Positions 46,947 to 58,904 of a DNA stretch of 64,000 nt are shown here, piece by piece. Made by a program: the position numbers and the translations under genes. Location: NCBI GenBank assembly GCA_911728435.2, contig OU452206.1:10136297-10200296 (forward strand), given 5' to 3'. The notes beneath the pieces were generated by a model. It did no database searches and was not told the DNA's origin. It worked only from the letters and a program-made list of their open reading frames with translations. Numbering within the stretch: the first letter of the stretch is position 1; every line of letters begins with the position of its first letter. The DNA comes from Apoderus coryli (lineage: Eukaryota; Arthropoda; Insecta; Coleoptera; Attelabidae).

Positions 46947-49900
46947 TATATATATCAAAAATGTGTTAAATATTTTCTATTAACACATTCTAATTTAATA
47001 TTTTCATGAAATTCAATAATTTTTTTATCTATAGCATTCCAGATGAATACATGAAAATCCCTGTAGATAAAAACTTCAATTCTAGGGCAGACGACAAACT
47101 TACTAATACTTCTAGCTATTTTTTTATAAAAGCATATAAAAACACTGCATTTAGAAAAAAATAAAAATGGATTATTTCATTTTTAACCTTAGATCAGCTG
47201 AATTAATATGACACTCAGTGGCGGCTCATGCTGCAAGAACTCGAGGTGCTAAGGTCTCTCACTTCATCCGTTATATTATTGCCAAATGTTCAATATTTTG
47301 AAATTCACTTAAAATATTCCCACCTCTAACATACAAGCTAATAAATAGCTCTCAATTTCTTTAGACCTTCCTTTAAAAACTTTAGATTAGATGACAGTCA
47401 TCTTTCACTCATTTGCATTTTTGTTCTTAAAATGAACGTCTAAAGTCTCATTTGTAATTATTGGTTTCACCAATTTTCGATCGAAATGACAAATGCCAAC
47501 TAAATCATAAACTGCGCCAAGGCTGCAACGGTAAGGGTTTCCCTCTTAAATTTTTCGCTTTTTGTCAAATACTTGAAAGGGGGTATTAGGTAAATCAAAT
47601 ACTATTCATATTTTGTAGCAATATTTAATTATTTGAACATAGAATTCGTGAGGCATTAAGTCTATCAAACGCAATAAAGAATCACACCTTAACGGTGCGT
47701 TGGCTTTACGTAGATATACATATTATGTTTTGGATTTTTAGTGTCGCATATTCGACCATTTTTCAAATTAAATATTATTTGGTGGAAATATTCTTCACAG
47801 TGGTAAGTTTCTGTTCCACAAACGTTGTGAAATTGACATTTCTCCAATTTCAGCCACACTTTCAGAATGTGTAACATCAAAATACATACCTACAATATAT
47901 TGTGCAACGAATATGAAATGACACATATTCCCTACGAGCATGATCGTATCATATACGAGTAGGAAATGGTCATACTTTTTCTACGACTGTTTTAATATAC
48001 GCAATAGTGTGATTTTGAATAAATTATAAACATCATAATTTTTAGGAAAATAGTTGTTGTTCGAAACTTACGTATACTCGCCTGTTGGCGTAAGTCTAAA
48101 TACTATGAGTTAAAAGTATTAAATTGACTAGGTGGTGTTAAACTATATATTCACTATCACTGTTTTCATTATATAATTAGCTTTGAAACCTTCGCAATTA
48201 GCGAAATGATTTAAACTTTGGTTTAATTGTATTGTCGGCGTTGCTATGGTGATTGTTCATAACCGAAGCTACCTTTGTCATTACCAAGAAATTTACCCGT
48301 GCATTTTTAAATATTTCCCACAGTGGGAAATGAAAAACAGCATTACAATGTACTACATTTTCAAATTATGATTGAACATATATATAATAAGCATTTAAAG
48401 ACAATCGTAGAAAAACAATATTGTAGATTAGCTTTCCTCTAGCACTTTTTGCGGCCTAAATAATCAGAAATACGAAATGTTGCATTTCCATAAGAGGTTT
48501 TACGATACAAATATTTTGCAGTACTGATGTGTATTGCTCCGTTCCTAATATGTAGTCGAATATTGATATCTTTTCCGCTATGCCACGAAATTATTTTTCA
48601 TTTATTGATATATAATATTGCCGTATTTTCGAAATTGCACATTAATGTAATATAACTGTTTTATAATATCTAATAATTGTATTTGTTTTTGAAATAAAAA
48701 TTACATTTAAATCTGATGAAGCTAGGGATTACAAAGGTCTATACAGTAAGTAGAGACAAATTTGTAAGCGTGTTTTACGTAGTCGCTGTGGAACTTTTGA
48801 TTATTTTTTGAAACAATCCATATTGAAGGGGAGCGTGTATTTATAATCTGTGTTGCTATATAGGCACAATGTATGTTTTTGATGTTTATAAATGTATGTA
48901 CATAAAAATATAATTGATTTCGTTTATTATACAAGCATTACATATCATATTAATATAGCCTAATATTTGTTGTATTACATGCGTCTGGTTCCACTACAAT
49001 AAACTTTTTAAATTAATTCTAATGCATTCCTTTTATAATTGTAAATCATTTTCCCACAAAAATTTGAACTCTTTTATTTATTTAGCATTTTTTGTTTGTA
49101 TACAAAACCACAATGGCGTGTCATCGCTGTTGTCCAGGTGAATTTTTCAAGCTTTTAAAAAGACCTTAAAGACAGTTTTTTTATAGATTGTATCACGTCT
49201 GTATTAAGTAGGCGGTAGGAGTTCACAGTGTTTTGTTTAGATTTGTTTATTATGTACATAAGCATATAAAATACGTGATGTTGCATGAACATACCGATTC
49301 ATGGTGATTAGCTTCCGTGGACCCAAATTATAGTACAGTTTACTTGCTGGAAAATATTTTTATGAAGAACATTATACACTGACAGCAAAAATAGTTTTTA
49401 AATAAATTAATACACCTAAAATAATGTACCACCTAATGTATGATGTTGTATGTAGTTGGTAATTCTTGCCATCATGCACTAATTTGTTATAAATAAACCG
49501 CGATCGTAATATAACTAGATTGATAATAATGAATATGTTGACTTATTCACCTGAAAAATAGTTTTTTTGGCTTACCGTATACATGTGTTTCAAAGGCTAA
49601 TTCTTCTACATATACTAGATTAATTCAGTGCATGCTCATTCAGTTAATTCAATTCACAAAGTTGTGCCGCTATTATAACAAGTGTTTTCTTACAAGGAAT
49701 ATTGTTTATTTTTCATGTGCTTTTCATAAATATAATAATACCGATTGAACTGTTTCCTTTTCCATTCAAACGCTTGAGTCTAAAGATTTGTATAGATGTA
49801 AAAAAATACTATTTATTTAGTGAAATAAAGAGTTGAATGCCTTTTTCGAAAAGGATTTTTGAATAACTAATAGTTCAGTGGATAAAGCAGGTAATAAGTC

Positions 49901-50344
49901 GCCCCTTTGACGTAATTATGAAAGAAAATTATTTAGTAAGTAGAAATATAGTATGATCGTCACAATTCCCAGAAATATTTATTTGTCCACGTATGAATGT
50001 CAAATACTCGTAATATCGTCATTATATGCCTCCATCTAAAATCATAATTCACTACAGTTATTTATGATTTGTTTGTTTGATTGAAATGCCATGTCCAATA
50101 TATTTTAATACATATTTTTTATCAGGATGTTACGCCTGAATTTGGTACTTGTTATGGCTTAGTTTGTATTGTTTATAAACGTAAAATGATTTAACCATTT
50201 GCATCGTTTATTTTACTAAAACCCTTAATAGTTACTCTTTGATTCTAGTTAATATTTAGTATTAGTTACTAATCGAGTGTCAATGATTGGTGTTGCTGGT
50301 CTCGCAAGTATTTGTAGCTATCTACACAGTATCTAGCATCGAAT
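46947..50344. other. No gene seen; solo transposon ends
   Basis: A CAGTGGCGGCTCATG text at 47217 resembles a hAT-type end without a visible partner. CGCTATGCCACGAAATTATT at about 48579-48598 is a solo end of the family at 12914-13355. The rest is AT-rich without recognisable genes. Confidence 0.5.
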
Positions 50345-50570
50345 ATTAACTATAGACAAGAAGCGTCACTAGACGCTGAAAACGGCATTGACTCGTCGCA
50401 TTCCCAGCTCATTTCTGTCCCGCTACTGATATACTATATCTATATATACTTATTTTAACTGTATACTATGTACTATAGTATAAGCGCGGCGAATTGCTTT
50501 GTATTCATGGACATCAGACGTGCTGACACTTGGTGAAGTAACTGTCTATTATTTTAACTGTGGTATCTAG
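50345..50570 (+). repeat. 0.2-kb repeat, copy 1
   Basis: Landmarks: TAACTATAGAC, then CTAGACGCTGAAAACGGCAT, TGACTCGTCG, CCCGCTACT, a TATACTATATCTATATATAC run and GGCGAATTGCTTTG, then GTGAAGTAACTGT. It recurs at 55830-56042 (inverted) and 56087-56268 (direct). The family is unknown and non-coding. Confidence 0.65.
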
Positions 50571-50761
50571 GGCGTTTATCTATATGAATTTTATATCAGC
50601 TTCACTATTCTTTTATTATGCGCTTTTAATAAATTTTCTTTTGCTGCTTTTATTACAGCTAATTATTATTCAATAATCATTATTCATTCTAAAAGCTTTG
50701 ATCTAATAGAATACAATACTTTAAATGTTGACTTTCATCTAATTTAATACTGAGCTTACAT

Positions 50762-51210
50762 GTAAAATTAGCACTTAATTAATTTCCTATTGTTTTTATT
50801 GGTACGATCGTAATGCCACTTAGTTCAACTATTTTCATTTGAGGTTATAAATATGTAAAGTTAGCACTTACTTAATTTCCTATTGTTTTTATTGGTAGGA
50901 TCGTAATGCCAGTTAGTTCCACTATATTCATTCGAGGTTATAAGTAAAGTTAGCACTTATTTAATTTTCTATTGCTTTTATTGGTACGGTCATAATGCCA
51001 CTTAGTTCCACTATTTTCATTCGAGGTTATATGTAAAGTTAGCCCTTATTTAATTTCTTATTGCTTTTATTGGTACGATCGTAATGCCACTTAGGTCGAC
51101 TATTTTCATTCGGGGTCATATGTAAAGTTAGCACTTATTTAATTTCGTATGGTTTTATTGGTTCGATCGTAATGCCACTTAGTTCCACTATTTTCTATTG
51201 AGGTTATATA
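50762..51210 (+). repeat. Tandem array, five units of 89-93 bp
   Basis: Units start with GTAAAGTTAGCACTT-like text at 50762, 50855, 50944, 51033 and 51122. Each contains TTTTATTGGTACGATCG, TAATGCCACTTAGTTC and CGAGGTTATATG. Units differ by about 5-15 percent. No coding frame. Confidence 0.92.
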
Positions 51211-51257
51211 TAACGTAAATTACTTTAACGTAAAGTTTAAAGTAACGAAAACGTTTA

Positions 51258-51400
51258 CGAATGGAATAGTTGAGCTAAGTGGCATTACGATCGAACCAAT
51301 AAAATCATACGAAATTAAATAAGTGCTAACTTTACATATAACCTCGAATGAAAGTACCCATGAAAAAAAAAGGAAATTAAGTGCTAATTTTACATATATA
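51258..51400 (-). repeat. Inverted unit(s) of the same array
   Basis: After a spacer at 51211-51257, one full unit appears in inverse orientation (GAGCTAAGTGGCATTACGAT, GTGCTAACTTTACATATAAC), with a partial second (GGAAATTAAGTGCTAATTTT) after an interruption. Array plus inverted unit form a large potential foldback. Confidence 0.88.
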
Positions 51401-51467
51401 AGGATACCTATATTTATATATACAGTCTAGCAAGATGCGTCGGTTTATTGTATCTAACTTGCATATA

Positions 51468-52472
51468 CAGTGTGTCCCAGGATAGATGTAACAAGAGGTG
51501 TGAAGGACAAAAATTTTTTGAATTTTGGAATGTCCTGATTGCTTTAAAACTAAGGTACCCAAAAAATGAGTTAAATCCATGTTGTACAGGGTGTTTTATA
51601 AACAAATTTATAAAAATCATCATGAACGGAGTGTCTTTATATTACAATATATGCCAAAATTCAACTAACAAAAGTTGTTTAGAATGCATTTTCATATCCC
51701 CATACCAAATTTCAGGAATATAAAAGCATATTTATGGAAAAAATACTTTTTTGCAATAACTAATATTTTAATTCGAATACACATATGACAAATACTTTTT
51801 ATTTAGAATGTGATGTTATTTGTGTTTATGGAGTCGTCTCAAACAGTTGGTTTATGCTGAACCACTTCCTAATGATGCAGGAATATTACTGGAAAGAATT
51901 ATTAGAAATGCTGCAAACTCGTTAATTTTAGAACAAATTTAAGAAAAGTTTTAAGGAAAATTCAGACGAAGTATCGAAAGATGTGCGGATATGGGCAGTG
52001 ATTATATTGAATAAATGTTTATTACAAAATATTAAACCTATTGCTAATTACCCAGTTTTTATACGTTTGTTGTCTCAACTTTGATATTTATTGTGTTGTA
52101 ATGTTTATGTGGCGTTTCTTGTAAGAAACAAAATAAAATAGTACGAAGGATTCTATGATAATACTAATGATTGAAAACTAGTATTTTTTCCAAAAATATG
52201 CTGTTATATTCTTGATATTCCGTGCGGGGATATAAAATTGCATTAAACAACTTTTGTTAGTAGAATTTAGCGCAAATTGTAAAATAAAGACACTCCATTG
52301 ATGATGATTTTTATAAATTTGTTGATAAAACACCCTGTACAATAGCGATTTATCTCATTTTTTGGGTACCTTAGTTTTAGAAAAAGCAGGACTCATTCCC
52401 CAAATGTCATTCCAAAATTCAAAGATTTTTTGTCATTCACACCTCTTTTTACATCTACCCTGGGACACACTG
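51468..52472. mobile_element. Mariner-type long-TIR element D
   Basis: Outer ends are CAGTGTGTCCCAGG after TA (51466-51467) and CCTGGGACACACTG-like text (ending 52472) before TA. Inner ends are TA-CAGGGTGTTTTATAAAC at 51585-51603 and AAAACACCCTG-TA ending at 52337-52339. Outer arms are 117 and 133 bp; the left has lost about 16 bp. The inner arms are about 190 bp. The centre (about 51790-52060) has only weak traces of a transposase tail and no clear motif. Confidence 0.82.
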
Positions 52473-52474
52473 TA

Positions 52475-53560
52475 TATGAGTTTTCCTTCAATGTCGTATT
52501 ACTATATCCAGTACGGTACATTTTGCAAGTATGTCTGGTGGCCGATAACAAAGATACATATTAAAACAATTAGGATCGCAGATTTGACTAATAGAAAAAC
52601 GTATTTTGAGTGAACATGAAGCAATTTGATTATTGGCAACAAAGTTCGAGCAGAATTAAATTTACATCTTGCAAAAAATCAAGTTACACTGATGACAAAT
52701 TTTTGTTACTAATTCTGAATAACTTAAAACAATATTGTTAGCATCAGTAAGTTAATTTGAAAGCTACTTATCACCAGCCTGGACAGGTTTTCTTCACATT
52801 TACATATCACGGAAATATTAATTTTTTACCTAGGCTCTAAATTTTCACAAATCGATGATTTTTTTGGGTGTGTCTACTTAAAACTACTTAATAATACAAA
52901 AATCTACTTTAGTTTATTCTTACAAATAAACAGAAAAATATCATCAAAAAACCTACTTAACTATTTCGGTACATGGCGTACTGATATTTATTATTTTGAT
53001 TTACTGGTATTATTTGCATTTTTTGATATTAAATTAATTTTAATTAACAAAATTAATTAACTGAATATTCGTCGAATATTACCTATACTCGCCTATAGTG
53101 GCTATTATTTGCGAGGAAAAGCGAATAAAAGCTATCATTAGAGGCTTGTTGATTAAGTGTAAGTGCAGTTTAAACTTCCAAAGTAACGTAAAGTTATGAA
53201 ATTTTAAAATTTTGATTTAAAAATAATTTCTTCCTCTTATAATTTATAGAATAACATAGGTACATGGACTTTCATTTGAAAAAATCAAACTTTTGACCCT
53301 TTTCTGAATATGGATATTTGATATAATATGGGGTCGATTTCTAATCGTAAATTAATTTCACTTATTATTTTTTATCATCATTCGAAAAATCGCCATCCGA
53401 TGTTCTGGAGTAACTTGAAAAAATGCCTATATTATTGTATGTAAAGCTTTTACTTGTGTGTTAATTAGGACGATTGAATCTTTTTAAGTGAAAAGCTTTT
53501 AGTAATTGGTGCTATAATCCCACTAGTGTATAACGTGCTGTCGTAAATAAAAAAAAATAT
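52475..53560. other. No gene seen
   Basis: AT-rich, no recognisable feature. Confidence 0.5.
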
Positions 53561-53674
53561 AATTGGGAGATGTGAATTAAAGAAGTTCCATACATGTGTC
53601 ACGATAGTTTCAAGTTAGTCAAAACACCTGACCGGCAATTGGGAGATGTGGGTTCAAATCCCACTTGTGTCACG
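53561..53674 (+). pseudogene. Tandemly duplicated tRNA-like sequence
   Basis: The right copy has a perfect 5-bp T arm with 7-nt loop (GTGGG-TTCAAAT-CCCAC, 53648-53664) and a B box GGTTCAAATCC. Its anticodon arm is CCTGA-CCGGCAA-TTGGG (anticodon GGC, alanine), but base 33 is C rather than T. AATTGGGAGATGTG occurs at 53561-53574 and 53637-53650, and TGTGTCACG at 53595-53603 and 53666-53674, showing a duplication with period 71-76 bp. The left copy has lost its T arm. No acceptor stem forms, so it is a tRNA relic or SINE head. Confidence 0.55.
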
Positions 53675-54494
53675 GGATATTTTTAATTATTACAGGTTAA
53701 TTTATTTCATTTCTTCGTATATCGATGATATACTATACGCTTTTAACTTGGTTGAATATATTTGTTCGTTTAAAAATGATAAAATTAGTTCTGTCTAAAG
53801 GAAGGCCTAACAAGGGCACGACCAAATTAAACTGAATAAAAGTCTGCAATTTTTACTGTTTTGCTCGTTATTTGATAGAGTTTACGTCATAATCTACAAT
53901 ATTTTATAACAATATAATAATTTCGCATCCTTAGGGCAAATCACTAATATAAAATTCTGCGCGCTACAAAAAGACCTCGCTGCGATGTATAATAATAAAT
54001 ATATTTTGTTAGCAGATACCTCACAGGCTATTTAATTGCTTGAAATGTTTCGTGTAACAGTATAATTACTTCTGTGCAAAATGAGAATAATAAAAAAGAA
54101 TGCTGTCGTATATTATGATAACCTTGTTCGAGTTTTAATATAGCCCCAAACTAAAAATTTGCGTTATCGATATTGAGAACAAACTTTTATAACGACCAAG
54201 TATTATTTACAGAAGCTAGTTTTTGCTTCTTCTGATGCTTCTATATTATTTTTTATTTATTGTTAATTTTGCTGGTATATCTGAACAAAATAATAAAATA
54301 TGATAGGCGGATACGATCAGTATAGTATAAACAAAATAATTTTTGAAGTGTTATAAAGCACACGGTATTCCCAAACAAGAAACCAAATTGTTAGGCATAC
54401 ATATATTCCGTGAACAAAATTAGTAGAACTTTATGTAGATCATTTATCGAATAATCTAAAACATAATTTACCACTTTACCAAAACTCTTTTCTT
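53675..54494. other. No gene seen
   Basis: AT-rich, no recognisable feature. Confidence 0.5.
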
Positions 54495-54545
54495 ATTCTC
54501 GACGCGCGTTTCGCTAACAATGGTAGCATCCTCAGGTGATGTGGT
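54495..54545 (-). ncRNA. Well-formed hammerhead-ribozyme-like core
   Basis: The minus strand has CTGAGGA (54529-54535, fits CUGANGA), stem II GCTA-loop-TAGC, then GAAACGCGCGTC (54501-54512). In this, ACG/CGT can form a minimal stem III and the last C is the expected cleavage site. All core positions of the hammerhead consensus are met. Stem I pairing is weak, as for many Penelope-type ribozymes that may act as dimers. No Penelope coding text was found nearby. Confidence 0.55.
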
Positions 54546-55403
54546 AAAACGTGTTTTAGTTCTACTTATCGATTATAGTGTTTCTTAAGATTTTTATAAA
54601 TTTTGTAACACAGTAATTTAGGAATGGTAGCTCCATCTATCTAAAAAAAAGTTTACAAACTTGCTAATTCTATATTACAGGATGGTTACAAGTTGGAATG
54701 TTTTTTTTTGAATTTTTTAATAACTATTTTTTTTTTTAATATTATATTTAAAAAAAACATATGAACTACTACTGTAGTAGCCAAATTTTCATTTTAAATG
54801 CTATTATTCTTCAATAAATTAAGTAACAATAATTTATTCGAATAAAAATCAATGAAACTACAAATACAGGCCTCTATTTATCTACCTATGTTAAAAAATC
54901 CACTAAATCCAGAAATTTTCCGTATTCTGAATTTTTTCCGTTACATTACGGTGATTTAAATATGCCTACATTTTGTTTTTATTTGCTGCCAGATACCCAG
55001 AAAAACACAAAACATCACCTAAAGTTGGTAAATTAATAATACATAATTATTACGAAAGTTTTGAGTATGTGAAGATTATTACTACTAATTAGTATCTACA
55101 ATTGTCATAATTGTTGAATATTTTTGACAAGTATCATATTTATTTGCTTTCTAAAGCCATCATGGCCAATTAAATCATTAAATTTCAAAGTCCTATATCA
55201 CTAATTGTAATAGAAAAAAAATTGCCAATATTTTGAGAACTATAAATTTTTGAAATAGACGTCCTTCATAAACTTGCCCTTGTTTGGGGGTTGCCATTTA
55301 AAAATTTTGAATTTTAACACTTTTCAATTTGATTTTATACCATTTTTTCAAACACCCTGTATTAATTAATATTTATTTAGAAAATATACATAGGCGCCTA
55401 AAG
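54546..55403. other. No gene; unpaired transposon ends
   Basis: TACAGGATGGTTACAAG at about 54678 and AAACACCCTGTA at about 55349 face each other, but their inner sequences are not inverse complements, so they are not a pair. AT-rich otherwise. Confidence 0.45.
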
Positions 55404-55487
55404 TATAGTACGACACAGTTAAGAATGATACACTTTTATATGGATAGCCCATTTAAAAGCATATATTCTTAAGTGTGTCGTACTATA
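55404..55487. repeat. Imperfect hairpin, about 39-nt arms
   Basis: TATAGTACGACAC followed by TTAAGAAT at 55404-55426 is mirrored by ATTCTTAAGTGTGTCGTACTATA ending at 55487. Pairing continues with mismatches to a loop near 55445. It could be a foldback element or a hairpin RNA precursor. Confidence 0.7.
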
Positions 55488-55829
55488 AGTATATAACTAC
55501 TAGGATATCCCAACCAATTAAATTATGAAAGCTTTCATATAATAAAAAATTGTAATTATTCTTTAATCTGCAAACGTAATTTTTGATATAAAATTTCAAA
55601 TACTTCGAAAACGGCGGTATAATATATTCTACATGAACTATCTTTAGAATTACAAGTCGAATCCAAAAATATATAATTTATATAGTTTAAAGTTTGGTTT
55701 GGGTTTCATACGATTGACCATTTAATTATACAGTTATTGTAGGTTAACTTTGGGTACAGTCGTAACAAAAATACATATATATGTAGTAGAATTTGTTAGG
55801 ACCGTAGCAAAAGTTAACGTACCATTACC
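55488..55829. other. No gene seen
   Basis: AT-rich, no recognisable feature. Confidence 0.45.
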
Positions 55830-56268
55830 ACAGTTTCATATACAGTTACTTCACTGCGTGTCGGAACGTTTTATCTCTCTGTCTACACAGAAATTCGCCG
55901 CACTTATAATTGTAGTATAGTATCGTATCGTATCGTATAGTATATATAGATATAGTATATATAGTAGCGGGCCAGAATGTGGCTGGGATGGCGACGAGTC
56001 GATGCCGTTTTTAGCGTCTACTGACCCTTTTTATCTATAGTTATTATTGTATGCCATTCCTGTATTAACATAGAATAATGATTATATAGACAAGAAGATC
56101 ATACTCGTCGTATTACCAGCTACATTTCTGGCCCGCTACTATGTTATACTATATCTATATATACTATAAGATACTATACTATAAGTATGCGGGTGGCGAA
56201 TTGCTTTGAAGACATGAAGATGAGACGTACCGACACGATGATAACCAACTGTATAATCTGTGGTATTA
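55830..56268. repeat. Inverted pair of the 0.2-kb repeat
   Basis: 55830-56042 is the inverse and 56087-56268 the direct copy of the repeat at 50345-50570, separated by about 45 bp. Landmarks AGTAGCGGGCCAGAA and TTCTGGCCCGCTACT mirror each other. Together they form a roughly 430-bp imperfect palindrome. GTATC/GTATA runs lie inside. Confidence 0.7.
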
Positions 56269-57224
56269 GTAAATGGTCTAGTGTTACCTTTGCTCTGCAA
56301 CACCACTAAAGTACAGAGTGGGGTTGGTTTGGTTTAGTGGACACCCAATTCCGGTATAACCGGAAGTACTAGATGCTAGAAAACATTGATCCCGTTGACC
56401 TAAGTACCTACTACACCAGATTTTCAGGTTTGTTCTATGGTGTGGTTTCCCCAGAATCGATCGAGACAATTCCCGGTTAGACACCCAGTATATATTTTTT
56501 GGCTGCTGACTTCAAGCATTTAGTTTAATAACACATACTGCACACTACTATTTGCGTCATTGTGTAGGCAGTGTCCTACTGGTATTTTTGTTGTGGAATT
56601 GCCTGAGTTCTCACTGGTAAGCAGAAGTTCAACCAAACAGGCAGCTCTGTTCTGAATAATGTAGTATTCGATAATAATGTCTTTTTCTCTTGTTTGATTG
56701 TGATAGCAGTGTAAAATAATAATTAAAACATCAATAATGATTATAATCATAATATTTTGTTACATGTATTTTCTGCACTGTGGTGTTTAGACTTTTTTTA
56801 TGAAAGTTGAAACGCACTCTGAGACACCTTCACAGCACGGTTTCAATGTAAGAATAATCATTCGAGCATGATTTATTTTCTGATAATTTGTCACATTATG
56901 TATATTTATTAGGTCGCTTAATACAAGATAGCCAAGACATTTACCGTGTATTCTGTCAATTATTAATGAGGCTGCAAAATATAATGGGCTCTATCTCTGT
57001 CTGCATAAGTGTAACATTTATTAACTATGTTTGTCCAAACAAAGCTAACAATTTTTTGTCGTTTAATTTTTTCTGGTTAGGTTTTGGACTATTAAAAATG
57101 CGTAAGTTATTTATGCTGATACTTTATTTGATGATATCAGTAATTATATTATTCTGAAGACTGGGTAAACCGTACCGCGAGGGTTTATTGATTACAATTT
57201 TGATCGACTTTAACAGCTTATTTT
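56269..57224. other. No gene supported
   Basis: A TTCCGGTATAACCGGAA palindrome at about 56350-56366, also seen in element A near 1457-1473, suggests a shared transposon motif. The 89-codon frame at 56888-57157 is hydrophobic and unrecognised. Confidence 0.4.
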
Positions 57225-57625
57225 TCTATAAAATATCAAAGAATGCGTTTCGTGACATCTTGTTTACGTTGGTAATATGCGAAGTGAACAGAAATTCACT
57301 TATCGACTGTGCGAGAGGCCATTGATAATTATTGAAAAAGTTCAGCGTAAATTCCTGAACTTATAAGTAGGTATATAAACAGGATGGAATTTATCCAGTA
57401 TACAAGGTACCTATATCATGCTCAAGGTTGGACGTTCGTAGGAGGTTGGAATGCATTTATTTTGTGTACAAACTGATACACTGCCCTGACCTGTTGTGTC
57501 AATTAAACTTCTTTATATCTCGAGTTAATTCAAGACACAATATGATGTTCTCTAACAGTAGGGCGAGGACGAATCTATTTCTGAAATCACCTATTAGGTC
57601 ATTCAATAAATCCGTAGGATGACAC
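57225..57625 (+). pseudogene. LINE RT C-terminal fragment
   Basis: Plus strand, two frames: IEKVQRKFLNL (about 57330-57360), then after frame breaks RRRLECIYFVYKLIHCPDLL (about 57435-57500) and SRVNSRHNMMFSNSRARTNL (about 57515-57580), ending SPIRSFNKSVG at the stop near 57620. The order (EKVQ.KFLR…, RR….F.YKLI…, …S.R.N..F….R….SP..R….) is the conserved tail of Jockey/CR1-like RTs. Nothing else of the element remains. Confidence 0.72.
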
Positions 57626-58904
57626 ATAGATGGCGTTACTGTAATTTTTTCTATATGATTTTTATTTAGTACTAACCTTCAAACGATACGTGTATAAATT
57701 TGACAGCAATCTGACTATTGATTCGAAAAAAACAACGAATTATGTTTGGCACTGTTAAACCGCAATAATTTTTTTTAATTAAATGGTGCTAGATAGATAA
57801 TTTAATGTATAAATGTTGAAAATAAGATTGAGTACATTTTTAATTCAACACACTTTAGAGAACATAGTTTTCGTAATAATTTAAAAATGATTAATCCAAT
57901 TGTTTATTGTAACAAATTCTAGGAATACAACCATTGTATGAATAATAATGCCCAGACACTACCAAAACGCCTTCTCACTAAGTCGAAACAAAACAAATAA
58001 TAACATTAACAACAAAAAGAAAATTATATTATCATAAATTATGTGCAAACTATAAAGCAACATGTAAGCGCCACATACACCCAAGCACTTAGCGTTTTAT
58101 AATAATTGTATCAGTTCAACAAGTTCATTTGCATATATGCGTCTATACAAATAATAGAAATCATTTTATATTATTTAAAACAAAGTAAATTAACATATCA
58201 ATTACAGGAAACCGTCGAATCCAGTACTGTTCATAGTTTATTTAAATTATTATTTCTTGAATAATTTCTGAAATAATTAGTTTTGGACTATAAGATTTCA
58301 AGATAGGCCTTTCATTACATTTATAACTACGACGATCGTTCAAAAAGTTTTTAAAGAAACAAAACTTCACAAGTACGGGTAGGTATAAACGTTTTTATGT
58401 TTGTTCTTGTTGTTGATTAGTTAAGGTTGAAGCCAAATATCGAAGATCTAATCGTTAATGCTTAGAGCTTAGATGTTTTACTAGTTTCGAAGTACATAAA
58501 TAATGAACTGTAGTTATAACGGTTGGATCTGTAGTAACTAATTGCCACAGGAATATATTGTGTTTTAATTTATAACCTAGTTTTAATTATTTGGAAATCG
58601 ATAACTGTAGTTCTATCTACAATTAAGAAATAGTGGAATAAGAGCTTCGTTGATTCTTCGTTTAATTAATAATTTCCCTCAATACTAGAGTATTTCTTCA
58701 CAAAAAAAACCCTATACGTTTTCCTTGGGTAAATAATATGGGTAAAGGTATTAAAACTTAGGAGATTTGTGTTATAGATCGTAATGCCCTTGGGTTAGCC
58801 ATTTAATTTTTTTAACCTAATTTTGAACAACTATACTATTCTCACACCCGGTACATTATAATAAAAATATTGCATCCGTTCGAACTAAGTATTTCACGCT
58901 GATT
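57626..58904. other. No gene seen
   Basis: AT-rich, no recognisable feature. Confidence 0.5.

Noticed and set aside
50762..51400. CRISPR array
   Set aside because: Units of 89-93 bp repeat along their whole length without unique spacers, and the context is a eukaryotic genome.
54678..55360. A further long-TIR element between TACAGGATGG and CACCCTGTA
   Set aside because: Sequences just inside the two ends are not inverse complements, so they are unrelated solo ends.
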